DNA from: Bacillota bacterium
GTDB lineage: Bacteria; Bacillota; Clostridia; Oscillospirales; Oscillospiraceae
DNA length: 41,230 bases
Assembly: GCA_029098045.1 (NCBI GenBank)
Contig: JAQXNO010000011.1
Location: 1-41,230 of the forward strand
Direction of reading: 5' to 3'
Of the stretch, positions 17,682-28,204 are shown in pieces (the stretch's first letter is position 1; each line of letters opens with the position of its first letter). The notes beneath the pieces are model-generated. The model made no database searches. It was not told the DNA's origin and saw only the letters and a list, made by a program, of their open reading frames with translations. Position numbers and translations under genes: made by a program.

Positions 17682-18923
17682 TTATTCACAGCCGTAGCTG
17701 CTATTGCCGGTTTGACAGAACCGGATTTGTACTGCGGGAAGTGAGGTGGCGGCCCGGTCCAGATTCACCCCGATGCCGAAAACGCCCAGAATGCCCGCAT
17801 CATCGCAGATCACAGGGATGGTGCCGCGGAGCGGGGCAGGGACTTTTCGGTCGATAAAGAGCTTTTTCAGGGATTTGGTACCGCCGGGCATACGTATGGC
17901 ATCGCCGCTCTGACGGCAGCGAATGCGAACCGTGCCCACAGGGTGGACGGTAAAAATTTCTGTGGTATTGATGATCTCCCGGGCATCGCTGCAGTGCAGC
18001 CGCAGATTGCTCCGGGGCTGCGCAGCCAGAACCTGCAGGGTATCATAATTGCGGGTGATGACCACGCCGCCGGGAAAATCACCCCGGGCGGAGGGATTGT
18101 CGGAAAATACAAGGGATTCGGCCAGCTCCAAATGCAGGGCTTCCGGCTCCCGGACGCCGCTATCCTTCAAAAAACGCTCCAGAACCCGCATACGGACGGC
18201 GGGCATGGTCTGACGCAGCGCGGTGACGCTGATGGGATGCGCTTCTGCCAGCTGTGCCAGTGCTTCCTCATCCTGCCGCAGCCGTAATGCCATGGCAGAC
18301 AGATTCTGGGACAGTCTGGGATTTTCCGCCCGAAGCAGCGGCATGACATGGTGGCGCAGCCGGTTGCGCAGAAATGCGTCGGTGTCGTTGGAGCTGTCCG
18401 TGATATGCTCCACATGGTACTCCGCAAGGAAGGCCTCCACCTCCTGACGGGTGATATTCAGCAAAGGACGAATGACATTGCCGCTGACCGGCGCAATGGC
18501 ACCCAGACCCTTCAGCCCGGTGCCCCGCACCAGATGCAGCAGAACCGTCTCCGCGTTGTCGTCGGCGGTGTGGGCGGTGGCGATTTTTCCGGGCAGACTC
18601 CGCAGGAATGCATATCTGGCATCCCGTGCGGCAGCCTCCAGCCCCTTTTTGCCGGGGATCACGTTGCCGGCGCCCACGTGAAGTGGGATGCCGTAGCCGT
18701 TACAGAAGGCGCGGACAAACTGCTCGTCCCGCAGGGACTCCTCACCGCGCAAACCGTGATTGAAATGGGCGGCCTGAAGGCTGATGCCCAGCTTGTCCTT
18801 CAAAAGATACATGGCCCAAAGCAGCGCCATGGAATCCGCGCCGCCGGAGACGGCACATATGACCGTTTCCCCGGGATTTACCATGGAATAGGACCGCAGG
18901 AAACCTTCCAGCTTATTCAGCAT
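17682..18923 (-). CDS. tilS: tRNA(Ile)-lysidine synthase
   Basis: ICAVSGGADSMALLW (SGGxDS), AHFNHGLRGEES, HTADDNAETVL. Confidence 0.95.
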   Translation of the reverse strand: MLNKLEGFLRSYSMVNPGETVICAVSGGADSMALLWAMYLLKDKLGISLQAAHFNHGLRGEESLRDEQFVRAFCNGYGIPLHVGAGNVIPGKKGLEAAARDARYAFLRSLPGKIATAHTADDNAETVLLHLVRGTGLKGLGAIAPVSGNVIRPLLNITRQEVEAFLAEYHVEHITDSSNDTDAFLRNRLRHHVMPLLRAENPRLSQNLSAMALRLRQDEEALAQLAEAHPISVTALRQTMPAVRMRVLERFLKDSGVREPEALHLELAESLVFSDNPSARGDFPGGVVITRNYDTLQVLAAQPRSNLRLHCSDAREIINTTEIFTVHPVGTVRIRCRQSGDAIRMPGGTKSLKKLFIDRKVPAPLRGTIPVICDDAGILGVFGIGVNLDRAATSLPAVQIRFCQTGNSSYGCE

Positions 18924-20250
18924 GCTTCCACTCCCGATCAGAGAAGGTCTGGTAGGGGCCAAACCACTGCAGCTTCACCGTGCCGGTTTCGCCATGGCGG
19001 TTCTTGGCCACAATGCATTCCGCAAGACCCTTGTCCTCGGTGTCGGCGTGATAGTATTCGTCCCGGTACAGGAACATGACGGAGTCCGCGTCCTGCTCGA
19101 TGGCGCCGGATTCGCGCAAATCCGACAGGATGGGGCGCTTGTCCGTACGGCTTTCCACCGCGCGGGACAGCTGGCTCAGACAGATCACGGGGATATTCAG
19201 CTCCTTGGCCAGGATCTTCAGACTTCTGGAGATTTCACCGACCACGGTCACCCGGTTGTCACTGTTTTTGCCATAGCCGGAGCCCTGCATCAGCTGCAGG
19301 TAGTCGATGACCACAAGTCCCAGATTGTCCAGCCGGCGGCACTTGGCGTTGATGTCCGCAACGGTAACGGAGGGATTGTCGTCGATACGAATGTCGGTCT
19401 GGCTGAGGGCGGCAGAGGCCATGCAAAGCTTGCCCCATTCGTCCTCGTTGAGCTTGCCGGTAACCAGCTTCTGCATATCAATGAAGCTTTCACTGGCCAG
19501 CAGACGCAGGGCGAGCTGCTCCCGGCTCATTTCCAGATTGAAAACGGCCACGGTTTTTTTGTACTTTTTCGCCACATTCACGGCGATGTTCAAAGCAAAG
19601 GCGGATTTGCCCATGGCGGGACGGGCGGCGACCAGCAGAAGGTCGGATTTGTTCAGACCGTTGATCTTCGAATCCAGATCCCGCAGACCGGTGGACAGTC
19701 CGGGAATCAGGGAGTCGGACTGGCTCAGCTCGGTCAGACGGTCAAACACCTTGTGCAGAACCGTGCCGATGTGCTCCAGAGAATCATTCCGCTCGCCCTT
19801 TCGCAGCGCATAGATCTTCTTCTCGGCGCTTTCAAGCATTTCCGCGGCAGTACCCACCTCGGAATAAACGGTTTCCGAAATATCCGTTGCAGCCCGGGCA
19901 AGACCACGCAGCATGGCCTTTTCCCGGACGATGCTTGCATACCGGGCGGCATTGGCGGCGGTGGGCGTGATTTCCATCAGCTGAAGGACGTAATCCCGGG
20001 AATTGTCCTGATAGACACCCAGCTCCTTCATCTTGTTGAGCACCGTCACCGGATCGATGGTCTGGGAGAAATTGAACATGGTGTAGATGGTCTCAAAAAT
20101 CTCCCGGTTTTGCTTCAGGTAGAAGTCCTCCGGGGAGAGGATGCCCACGATGTCTGCCAAGCAGCGGCTGTCAATGAGAATGGAACCCAGCACGGCCTGC
20201 TCCGCTTCCAACGATTGGGGCGGCTGTCTGGTCAAGAGTTCTTCATCCAT
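18913..20250 (-). CDS. dnaB: Replicative DNA helicase
   Basis: PPQSLEAEQAVLGSILID, AARPAMGKSAFALNIA, VVIDYLQLM, RDEYYH. Confidence 0.97.
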   Translation of the reverse strand: MDEELLTRQPPQSLEAEQAVLGSILIDSRCLADIVGILSPEDFYLKQNREIFETIYTMFNFSQTIDPVTVLNKMKELGVYQDNSRDYVLQLMEITPTAANAARYASIVREKAMLRGLARAATDISETVYSEVGTAAEMLESAEKKIYALRKGERNDSLEHIGTVLHKVFDRLTELSQSDSLIPGLSTGLRDLDSKINGLNKSDLLLVAARPAMGKSAFALNIAVNVAKKYKKTVAVFNLEMSREQLALRLLASESFIDMQKLVTGKLNEDEWGKLCMASAALSQTDIRIDDNPSVTVADINAKCRRLDNLGLVVIDYLQLMQGSGYGKNSDNRVTVVGEISRSLKILAKELNIPVICLSQLSRAVESRTDKRPILSDLRESGAIEQDADSVMFLYRDEYYHADTEDKGLAECIVAKNRHGETGTVKLQWFGPYQTFSDREWKHAE

Positions 20251-20309
20251 GCGGTGCTCCTTTCTGCCTGAAAATGACGGCATTTTTACCCCGTGCGAAA
20301 GCACGGCAA

Positions 20310-20756
20310 TTACTGCTCTTCGATTTTGACGGTCAGGGGGGCGTTGATTTCATAGCCAAGCTTGCAGGTGACGGTGTAGGTGCCCACACTCTTGATGGGG
20401 TCGGCAATGACGATCTTGCGCTTGTCCAGTTTGATGCCGGAGCTCCTTGCCAGTGCGTCTGCAATCTCCTGATTGGTGACGGAGCCGAACAGACGACCTG
20501 CGCCGCCGCCCTTGGCGGTGACGGTCAGGGTCATGGCACGCAGCTTCTTGGAGGTTTCCAGAGCCTCGGCCTTCTCACGGGCAATGCGCTCCTGAGTGGC
20601 CTTATCGTTCATACGCATGGTATTGATGGCATCGGCAGTTGCTTCCTGCGCCAGCTTTTTGGGCAGCATGAAGTTACGGGCATAGCCGTCGGAAACTTCG
20701 ATCATCTGACCCTTCTTGCCCTTGCCTTTTACGTCCTGCAGCAGAATAACTTTCAT
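20310..20756 (-). CDS. rplI: 50S ribosomal protein L9
   Basis: [36 protein letters not shown]. Confidence 0.97.
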   Translation of the reverse strand: MKVILLQDVKGKGKKGQMIEVSDGYARNFMLPKKLAQEATADAINTMRMNDKATQERIAREKAEALETSKKLRAMTLTVTAKGGGAGRLFGSVTNQEIADALARSSGIKLDKRKIVIADPIKSVGTYTVTCKLGYEINAPLTVKIEEQ

Positions 20757-20768
20757 GGTGATTTCTCC

Positions 20769-22745
20769 TTACATTTTGTAGAAACTGTCAATGGATGCCA
20801 CCAGCTTGTCCAGCACATCCTTGACGGTGGAATTTTTGATCTGTGCACCTGCGGTGGCCGCGTTGCCGCCGCCGCCCAGCGCTTCCAGAATGACCTGCAC
20901 ATTGGCAGCGCCAATGCTGCGGGCGGAAACGATGACGGTGTCACCGTCGGGATACAGCACGAAGGATGCGGTGATGCCGGAGATGTTCAGCAGCTCATCG
21001 GCTGCCTGTGCTGCCAGAATACGGGAGGTGGCAGTGCTGAGCGCGGCGATGGCAATCTCCTGACGGTAAAGCCGGGCGGACCGGATGATCTGGTACTTTA
21101 CCATGGTATCCTGAAAATCGTTCTGCAGCAGCAGCTTGACTTCGGTGGGATCCGCACCCAGACGGCGCAGCGCGGCGGCAGCTTCAAAGGTGCGCTCACC
21201 GGAGCGGACATTGAAGAACTTGGTGTCCAGACAGATGCCTGCCATCAGACTCTTGGCTTCAATCGGAAGCACATCGTCCTTCTCCACGGCATACTGCAGC
21301 AGCTCCGTGACCAGCTCCGAGGCGGAGGATGCATAGGTTTCATGGAGATTCACAACCACGGGATTGATATAATCGGCGGCGCGGCGGTGATGATCCACCA
21401 CGCAGACCTTGGAGATGGCCTCCAGCAGAGGCGCAAATTCCACCTGCTCCGGGCGGTTGGTATCGACGATGATCAGAATGCTGGAATTGTCACAGGTCAG
21501 CAGCGCATCCTGACCGGAAATGAAAACATCCCGATATTCCGGAACCTGCCGGATTTCATCGATCAGACGGGCGCAGGCATTGTTTTCCAAATCAATGACG
21601 ATGCTTGCCTGTTTGCATCTTTTCCGGCACAGACAGCTGATGCCCATGGCCGCACCGAGAGAATCCAGATCGGCGTTCTTGTGCCCCATGACAAACACGT
21701 GACTTGCCTGCCCAATCAGCTCCATCAGGGAGTTGGCGGTGACACGGGTACGCACCTTGCTGCCATATTGAGCCTCGGTGCTGCGGCCGCCGTAGAAGGA
21801 GAAATTGAAGCGGTCTTTGATGACGGCCTGATCACCGCCGCGGCTGAGGGCCATTTCAATGCCCAGAGCTGCGAAATTGTAAGCCTCCTCAAAGTTCTCC
21901 GCGTCAATCCCCATTCCCATGGACACGGAGGCGGACAGACCTGCGGGGTTGGCAATCTCGTGAATGTTCTCCAGCAGGGAGAACTTGTCCTCGATGGCAC
22001 GGTTCAGATCCTGTTTTTCAAAGATAAACAGGAAACGGTTTCGCTCCAGCCGGCGCAGCAGACCGTGATAATTGTCCGTCCATTGAGTGATGGCATCGCC
22101 GAGCTTTGCGTTTAAGGTGGAGATTCTGTTTTCGGTCAGATTCTTTGTCAGCTCCTCATAGTTGTCCACAAGAATAATGGCGACCACAGGCCGGGAGCGT
22201 ACATATTCGTCACGGATTTGATAGAGATTGGTCAGATCCGCAAAATAAAGTGCACCCAACAGGGTTCCGGCGGGATCGTCGGCACGGACACAGGAACCAT
22301 AGACACGGTAGCGGCGGCCGTCCATTGTGACATCATAGGGCGCCTCGGTCTTGCGATTGGTCAGCCAGTCCAGCCTGAAGCCGGGGAGTATATCGGAAAG
22401 ATACTGCTCCGTCATTGCATCACGAAAACCGGTGATGCCGGCAAACTGATCGTTGCACCAGACGACACCGCTGTCATCCAGCCGGATCACCGCGGCGGGA
22501 AACGGTGCCTCGCCGCGACTGACGGACTCGACGGTGTCCGGCACGCTCTGAATATAGCGCAGCAGCTGACGGTGCCGGGACTTGCGCGCGATTGTATAGG
22601 ACATGAACAGCAGCAGCACAACCGCGCCTTCAGCGGCGGCAAGCAGATACTGATTCAGCAGCAGCGCGGCCAGGCAGAAGCCCAGCATGACCCAGAAATA
22701 CAGACCGAATCCGGGGCTGATCAGTCGTCCGAGCTTTTTGTTCAC
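20769..22745 (-). CDS. gdpP: c-di-AMP phosphodiesterase (TM-PAS-degenerate GGDEF-DHH/DHHA1)
   Basis: VFVMGHKNADLDSLGAAMGI (DHH), VVDHHRRAADYI, GGGGNAATAGAQ; GTG start with aggagg SD. Confidence 0.93.
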   Translation of the reverse strand: MNKKLGRLISPGFGLYFWVMLGFCLAALLLNQYLLAAAEGAVVLLLFMSYTIARKSRHRQLLRYIQSVPDTVESVSRGEAPFPAAVIRLDDSGVVWCNDQFAGITGFRDAMTEQYLSDILPGFRLDWLTNRKTEAPYDVTMDGRRYRVYGSCVRADDPAGTLLGALYFADLTNLYQIRDEYVRSRPVVAIILVDNYEELTKNLTENRISTLNAKLGDAITQWTDNYHGLLRRLERNRFLFIFEKQDLNRAIEDKFSLLENIHEIANPAGLSASVSMGMGIDAENFEEAYNFAALGIEMALSRGGDQAVIKDRFNFSFYGGRSTEAQYGSKVRTRVTANSLMELIGQASHVFVMGHKNADLDSLGAAMGISCLCRKRCKQASIVIDLENNACARLIDEIRQVPEYRDVFISGQDALLTCDNSSILIIVDTNRPEQVEFAPLLEAISKVCVVDHHRRAADYINPVVVNLHETYASSASELVTELLQYAVEKDDVLPIEAKSLMAGICLDTKFFNVRSGERTFEAAAALRRLGADPTEVKLLLQNDFQDTMVKYQIIRSARLYRQEIAIAALSTATSRILAAQAADELLNISGITASFVLYPDGDTVIVSARSIGAANVQVILEALGGGGNAATAGAQIKNSTVKDVLDKLVASIDSFYKM

Positions 22746-23091
22746 GGTTCTCTCCTCCTGTAGTTTGGCACAATCGCCCAAAATGGCTATATTATTTTGT
22801 CATTATAGCAAATTCAAATCGGATGTGCAACCAGATTTTCTTTGAAATCCGAAGAAAGATCATATCCAAAGGATTACTCGGCAAATTACAAAAAATAGTT
22901 GTATACTTTTTGTGCAAAATGTGTTATACTACTTTTGCAGGCGCCGGGTGGGCAGACCCGGGCAATATCACGCAACCGAATCATGATGCAGGCATTTTCC
23001 GGAAGGAACGGCGATACGGGGCCGGGAATTCGGAAGATGGTTGCCTGCGTTTGTGCGCGTTTTTGCGAAATTTGAAAGGAGTTTATATCAA

Positions 23092-24747
23092 TTGGCAGAA
23101 AAACTGAAAATTATCCCTCTGGGCGGACTGGATGAGATCGGCAAGAACATCACGGTGCTGGAGTATGGCAAGGACATGATCGTGGTGGACTGCGGTGTGG
23201 GCTTTCCCGAAGAGGATATGTACGGCGTGGATCTGGTAATTCCCGACTTTTCCTATCTGGTGGCAAACCAGAAGAAGCTGCGGGGTATGTTCATCACCCA
23301 CGGACACGAAGACCACATCGGCTCCATACCCTATGCCATGCAGCAGGTGAACTGTCCCATCCATGGTACCGCCATGACCAATGGGCTCATCAAGCTGAAG
23401 CTGGAAGAGCACCGGCTGGCGGATACCGTCAAGCTCATTACCCACAAGCCCGGTGATGTGGTCAAGGCCGGCTGCTTCCAGGTGGAGTTTATCCATGTGA
23501 ATCATTCCATTGCGGATGCGGTGGCTTTTGCCGTCAAGACCCCCGTGGGTACGGTGGTGTTCACCGGCGATTTCAAGATTGATCCCACCTCCCGGGAGGG
23601 CATGATCGATCTGGCACGGCTGGGTCAGCTGGGCAATGAGGGCGTGCTGGCGCTGATGGCCGATTCCACCAATGTGGAGCGCGCGGGCTATACGCCCAGC
23701 GAAAATACGGTGGCCGAAGGTCTGGACCGCCAGTTTAAGAGCTGCGACCAGCGGATCATTGTCACCACCTTTGCATCCAATATGCACCGGATTCAGGCAA
23801 TCCTTGCCACGGCGCAGCGCTATGGCCGCAAGGTGGCGGTCACAGGCCGCAGCATGGAAAATATGCTGAAGGTGGCGCAGGAGCTGGGCTATCTGAAGGT
23901 AAAGCCCGGTACCATTGTGGAGCTGGGCGCGCTGAAGAATGTTCCCAAGAACAAGCAGGTGATCGTATCCACCGGCTCTCAGGGCGAGAATATGTCCGCC
24001 CTTTACCGCATGGCCTTCAATACCCACAAGCAGGTGGAGATTGTGGCGGGGGATCGGGTCATCATCTCCGCTTCCGCCATCCCCGGCAACGAAAAGGCCG
24101 TTTCCAGAATCATCAATGAGCTGTACCGCAAGGGCGCGGATGTGGTCTATGAAAAGAGTGAGGGCCTGCACGTTTCCGGCCACGCCTGCCAGGAAGAGCT
24201 GAAGATCATACACGCGCTGGTCAAGCCCAGATTCTTCATTCCCCTCCACGGCGAGCAGCGGATGCTGCAGATTCACAGCAAGCTGGCGCAGATGATGGGC
24301 ATGAATCCCAAGAACATCTTTATCGGCCAGATTGGCACCTGCTTTGAGCTGACGGGCAAGACCTGCAAGGTGGGCGCGTCGGTCACTGCCGGCAAGGTAT
24401 TTGTGGACGGTACCGGTGTGGGCGACGTGGGCAGCGTGGTGCTGCGTGACCGCAAGCATCTGGCACAGGACGGCATGCTGGTGGTCTGCGTCAATCTGAA
24501 TGCGGAGGACGGCAGCGTTCTGTCCGGCCCCGATATTATCACCCGCGGATTCATCTACGTCAAGGAGTCCGAGGATCTGATGGAGGAGCTGCGGGAGGTT
24601 GCTCTGGAAGCCATCGAGCGCTGCCAGCGCAAGCATGTGCGGGACTGGTCTGCCATCAAGTCCGCCATCAAGAACGATCTGAGCGGTTACCTCTATAAGA
24701 CTACCAAACGTAATCCCATGATTCTGCCCGTGATCATGGAAATCTGA
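23092..24747 (+). CDS. rnj: Ribonuclease J
   Basis: KIIPLGGLDEIGKNITVLEYG, ITHGHEDHIGSIPY, FVDGTGVGDVGSVVLRDRKHLAQDGM; TTG start with gaaaggag SD. Confidence 0.93.
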   Translation: MAEKLKIIPLGGLDEIGKNITVLEYGKDMIVVDCGVGFPEEDMYGVDLVIPDFSYLVANQKKLRGMFITHGHEDHIGSIPYAMQQVNCPIHGTAMTNGLIKLKLEEHRLADTVKLITHKPGDVVKAGCFQVEFIHVNHSIADAVAFAVKTPVGTVVFTGDFKIDPTSREGMIDLARLGQLGNEGVLALMADSTNVERAGYTPSENTVAEGLDRQFKSCDQRIIVTTFASNMHRIQAILATAQRYGRKVAVTGRSMENMLKVAQELGYLKVKPGTIVELGALKNVPKNKQVIVSTGSQGENMSALYRMAFNTHKQVEIVAGDRVIISASAIPGNEKAVSRIINELYRKGADVVYEKSEGLHVSGHACQEELKIIHALVKPRFFIPLHGEQRMLQIHSKLAQMMGMNPKNIFIGQIGTCFELTGKTCKVGASVTAGKVFVDGTGVGDVGSVVLRDRKHLAQDGMLVVCVNLNAEDGSVLSGPDIITRGFIYVKESEDLMEELREVALEAIERCQRKHVRDWSAIKSAIKNDLSGYLYKTTKRNPMILPVIMEI

Positions 24748-24748
24748 C

Positions 24749-24773
24749 GCGATCGCGATCGCGCGATCGATCG
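24749..24773. repeat. GATC-dense palindromic low-complexity tract
   Basis: gcgatcgcgatcgcgcgatcgatcg: four GATC sites (24751, 24757, 24765, 24769) right after the rnj stop. Confidence 0.7.
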
Positions 24774-24777
24774 TAAG

Positions 24778-24808
24778 AAGCCGCCCTCCCGTGAGGGCGG
24801 TTTTTCAA
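24778..24808 (+). terminator. Rho-independent terminator of rnj
   Basis: ccgccctcccgtgagggcgg + TTTTT. Confidence 0.9.
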
Positions 24809-24834
24809 AACAAAGACAAAACAGGAGCATTTCT

Positions 24835-25776
24835 ATGCGCTATTATTTTGCCCCCATGGAGGGCATCACCGACGCAGTCTACCGACAGGTACACCATCAC
24901 TTCTTCCCGGGGCTTCACAGCTACTATATGCCCTTTCTTTCTCCCACCATGCACCGCACACTGACAAACCGGGAATCCCGGGATCTGCCTCCGGCAAGCA
25001 GCGTACCCTTCCGGGCGGTGCCCCAGATTCTGACAAAAGTGCCGGAGGATTTCCTCTGGGCTGCCCGGCAGTGCGCCCAGCGGGGCTATGACGAAGTGAA
25101 TCTGAATCTGGGCTGTCCTTCGGGCACGGTGGTTTCCAAAGGAAAGGGCGCCGGTATGCTGGCAGACCCTGCAAAACTGGATGAATTTCTGGACGCGGTT
25201 TTTGCCGCGACGCCGCTGCCCATATCGGTGAAAACCAGACTGGGTATGACCGATGGGTCGGAATTTCCGCAGCTTCTGCGGGTGTTCAATCAGTACCCCA
25301 TCAAGGAGCTGACCATCCACCCCCGGGTGCGCAGGCAGTTTTACAATGGCACAGTGGACATGGAAATGTTCCGATATGCGCTGCAAAACAGCCGGAACCA
25401 GCTGTGCTACAATGGCAATCTGCGCACGCTGACGGAGGTTCACGCCTTTGAAGAAGCGTACCCGCAGGTGGGAGCCGTGATGATTGGACGCGGCCTTGTG
25501 GGAACTCCGGATATGTTCCATCCCGGAACCGGCGCGCAGACGCTCCGCGCCTTCCACGATGAATTGCTGGATACGTACATTGAAACCTTTGGCAGTGCGC
25601 GAAATGCCATCTTCCGGATGAAAGAGAACTGGCATTGCATGATCCTGCGCTTTGATGACAGCGAAAGGCTGTGGAAGCGGCTGCGGAAAACCACGGATAT
25701 TGGAGAATACCGCGCCATCACGGCGGAGATTTTCGAAACGCTTCCCCTGCGCGCGGAGCTTCGGGCGGACTGGTAA
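24835..25776 (+). CDS. tRNA-dihydrouridine synthase
   Basis: FAPMEGITDAVYRQ, VNLNLGCPSGTVVSKGKGAGML, ISVKTRLG, TIHPRVRRQFY, MIGRGLVG. Confidence 0.95.
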   Translation: MRYYFAPMEGITDAVYRQVHHHFFPGLHSYYMPFLSPTMHRTLTNRESRDLPPASSVPFRAVPQILTKVPEDFLWAARQCAQRGYDEVNLNLGCPSGTVVSKGKGAGMLADPAKLDEFLDAVFAATPLPISVKTRLGMTDGSEFPQLLRVFNQYPIKELTIHPRVRRQFYNGTVDMEMFRYALQNSRNQLCYNGNLRTLTEVHAFEEAYPQVGAVMIGRGLVGTPDMFHPGTGAQTLRAFHDELLDTYIETFGSARNAIFRMKENWHCMILRFDDSERLWKRLRKTTDIGEYRAITAEIFETLPLRAELRADW

Positions 25777-25930
25777 GACAATCCTGTCACTCAAATGGCT
25801 GATGCAGGCGCGTCAGCCATTTTGTGTTGCAGCGGTTATTTCTCCGGCCGACAAGGCAGGAGCAGGACAGGAATGCGTGAAAAACCCGTTCCAAATCGAT
25901 AGTTATGTAAACCAATCAATAGGAAAATGA

Positions 25931-25959
25931 TTGACAAACACCTGCTTGGAGTGTATAGT
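25931..25959 (+). promoter_or_regulatory. Sigma-A promoter
   Basis: TTGACA-17 bp-TATAGT. Confidence 0.85.
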
Positions 25960-25996
25960 TATTTGGGCAAGATTTTTCGTAAGAAAGGAAATGCTT

Positions 25997-26653
25997 ATGA
26001 TCAGAACGATGGATTTATATGACATGAGCCACTCTTTGGCGGGGAAATACCTGCAGGATTTCGAATACCCCTGGCAGGCACTGTCCGGGATCAAGGCGCT
26101 GATTCTGGAATTGGGTCCCAAGCTCGGTGACGATTTTACACAGGCAGCACCGCAGGTCTGGGTGCATAAAACCGCAAAAGTGGCACCGACGGCCTATCTT
26201 GGTAGCCCCTGCATCATTGGCGCGAATACCGAGGTGCGGCACTGTGCCTTTATCCGCGGCAGCGCGCTGGTGGGTGAAAATTGTGTTGTCGGCAATTCTG
26301 TGGAGCTGAAGAATGTGATCCTCTTTGACAATGTGCAGGTTCCCCATTATAACTATGTGGGTGACAGCATTCTGGGCTACAAGTCCCATATGGGCGCGGG
26401 AAGCCTGACCTCCAATGTCAAGTCCGACAAAACGCTGGTGAGCGTCAAATGCGGCGACGAAAGAATCGAGACCGGGCTGAAGAAGTTCGGTGCCATGGTC
26501 GGCGACTTTGTTGAGGTTGGCTGCAACAGTGTGCTCAATCCCGGCACGGTGGTGGGTCGCGGCAGCAATATCTATCCGCTTTCCTGTGTTCGTGGCGTTG
26601 TGCCTGCAAACAGCATCTACAAAACCGGCGGCGTGATTGTTTCAAAAGCTTAA
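25997..26653 (+). CDS. Left-handed beta-helix acyl/nucleotidyltransferase-like protein (GlmU C-terminal-like)
   Basis: VHKTAKVAPTAYLGSPCIIGANTEVRHCAFIRGSALVGENCVVGNSVELKNVILFDNVQVPHYNYVGDSILG hexapeptide repeats; next to glmM. Confidence 0.85.
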   Translation: MIRTMDLYDMSHSLAGKYLQDFEYPWQALSGIKALILELGPKLGDDFTQAAPQVWVHKTAKVAPTAYLGSPCIIGANTEVRHCAFIRGSALVGENCVVGNSVELKNVILFDNVQVPHYNYVGDSILGYKSHMGAGSLTSNVKSDKTLVSVKCGDERIETGLKKFGAMVGDFVEVGCNSVLNPGTVVGRGSNIYPLSCVRGVVPANSIYKTGGVIVSKA

Positions 26654-26666
26654 AGGAGGCTTTTAT

Positions 26667-28052
26667 ATGGGCAAATATTTTGGAACCGATGGTTTCCGCG
26701 GCGAAGCCAATGTGAATCTGACTGCAGACCACGCGTTTAAGGTCGGCCGTTTTCTGGGCTGGTATTACACCCAGGTCAGGCGGCGCAGCGGACAGGACGG
26801 CCCTGCCCGAATCGTGATTGGTAAGGACACCCGCCGCTCCAGCTATATGTTTGAGTACAGCCTGGTGGGCGGCCTGGTTGCCAGCGGCGCCGATGCGTAC
26901 CTGCTGCACGTCACGACCACACCCTCTGTGGCCTACGTGGTGCGCACCGACGGCTTTGACTGCGGCATCATGATCTCCGCATCCCACAATCCCTACTATG
27001 ACAACGGCATCAAGCTGATCAACGGCTCCGGCGAGAAGATGGACGAGGGCATCATCAGTCTGGTGGAAGCCTACATCGACGGGGAACTGGTGGCATTCGA
27101 CCGCCGCTGGGAGGAGCTGCCTCTGGCGCACAAGGAAATGATCGGCCGCACGGTGGACTATGTTTCCGGCCGTAACCGCTATATCGGCTACCTGATTTCT
27201 CTGGGCATTCATTCCTTCAAGGGAATCAAGGTGGGTCTTGACTGTGCCAACGGTTCCTCCTGGAACATTGCCAAGAATGTCTTTGACGCGCTGGGCGCCA
27301 AAACCTATGTCATCAACGCGGAGCCCGACGGCTACAACATCAACAGCAATGCAGGTTCCACCCACATCGAGGTGCTGCAGAAATTTGTGGTTGACAACGG
27401 TCTGGATGTGGGCTTTGCCTATGACGGTGATGCGGATCGCTGTATGTGCGTGGATGAAAAGGGCAACATTGTCAGCGGTGACCATATCCTGTATATCTAC
27501 GGCAAGTACATGAAGGAACGGGGAAAGCTTGTGGGCAACACCGTGGTGACCACCGTGATGTCCAACTTCGGCCTGTACAAGGCCTTTGACGAGCTGGGCA
27601 TCGACTATGCCAAAACCGCCGTGGGCGACAAGTACGTCTATGAGTACATGATGAACAACGGCTGCCGCATTGGCGGTGAGCAGTCCGGCCACATCATCTT
27701 CTCCAAGTATGCCTCCACCGGTGACGGCATTCTGACGAGCCTGAAGATGATGGAGGTCATGCTGGCCAAGAAGAAGACCCTGAGCCAGCTGTGCGAGGGT
27801 CTGACCATCTATCCCCAGGTGCTGAAGAACGTGAAGGTTGCCGACAAGGCTGCTGCCCAGTCCGACCCCGATGTGCAGGCTGCTGTGTCGGAGGTTGCCG
27901 CGAAGCTGGGCGATACCGGCCGCATTCTGGTTCGCGAGTCCGGCACCGAGCCGAAGATCCGCGTCATGGTAGAAGCCGAGAGCATGGAAGTCTGCCAGGA
28001 GTATGTGGATCATGTGGTGGAAACCATCAAGCGCAAGGGTCACGCAGTCTAA
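26667..28052 (+). CDS. glmM: Phosphoglucosamine mutase
   Basis: GKYFGTDGFRGEAN, ISASHNPYYDNGIKL, FDGDADR-type AYDGDADRC, RESGTEPKIRVMVE. Confidence 0.95.
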   Translation: MGKYFGTDGFRGEANVNLTADHAFKVGRFLGWYYTQVRRRSGQDGPARIVIGKDTRRSSYMFEYSLVGGLVASGADAYLLHVTTTPSVAYVVRTDGFDCGIMISASHNPYYDNGIKLINGSGEKMDEGIISLVEAYIDGELVAFDRRWEELPLAHKEMIGRTVDYVSGRNRYIGYLISLGIHSFKGIKVGLDCANGSSWNIAKNVFDALGAKTYVINAEPDGYNINSNAGSTHIEVLQKFVVDNGLDVGFAYDGDADRCMCVDEKGNIVSGDHILYIYGKYMKERGKLVGNTVVTTVMSNFGLYKAFDELGIDYAKTAVGDKYVYEYMMNNGCRIGGEQSGHIIFSKYASTGDGILTSLKMMEVMLAKKKTLSQLCEGLTIYPQVLKNVKVADKAAAQSDPDVQAAVSEVAAKLGDTGRILVRESGTEPKIRVMVEAESMEVCQEYVDHVVETIKRKGHAV

Positions 28053-28080
28053 AATTTTATAATCGAACCAAAATAACGAT

Positions 28081-28107
28081 AATGCCGCCCAAACGGGCGG
28101 CATTTTT
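28081..28107 (+). terminator. Rho-independent terminator of glmM
   Basis: aatgccgcccaaacgggcggcatt + TTTT. Confidence 0.9.
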
Positions 28108-28204
28108 GTTGGGTTTTGCTCTTGATGACACCACCTTATCGTGATAGAATACGTGGCGGCAGTTGGGACTGCCGTATTTTTGTGATGAGAAGAAGGTTTC
28201 GAGA

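Noticed and set aside
20274-22115. 613-aa plus-strand ORF
   Set aside because: Antisense of rplI and gdpP.
23083-24636. 517-aa minus-strand ORF
   Set aside because: Antisense of RNase J.
26535-28103. 522-aa minus-strand ORF
   Set aside because: Antisense of glmM.
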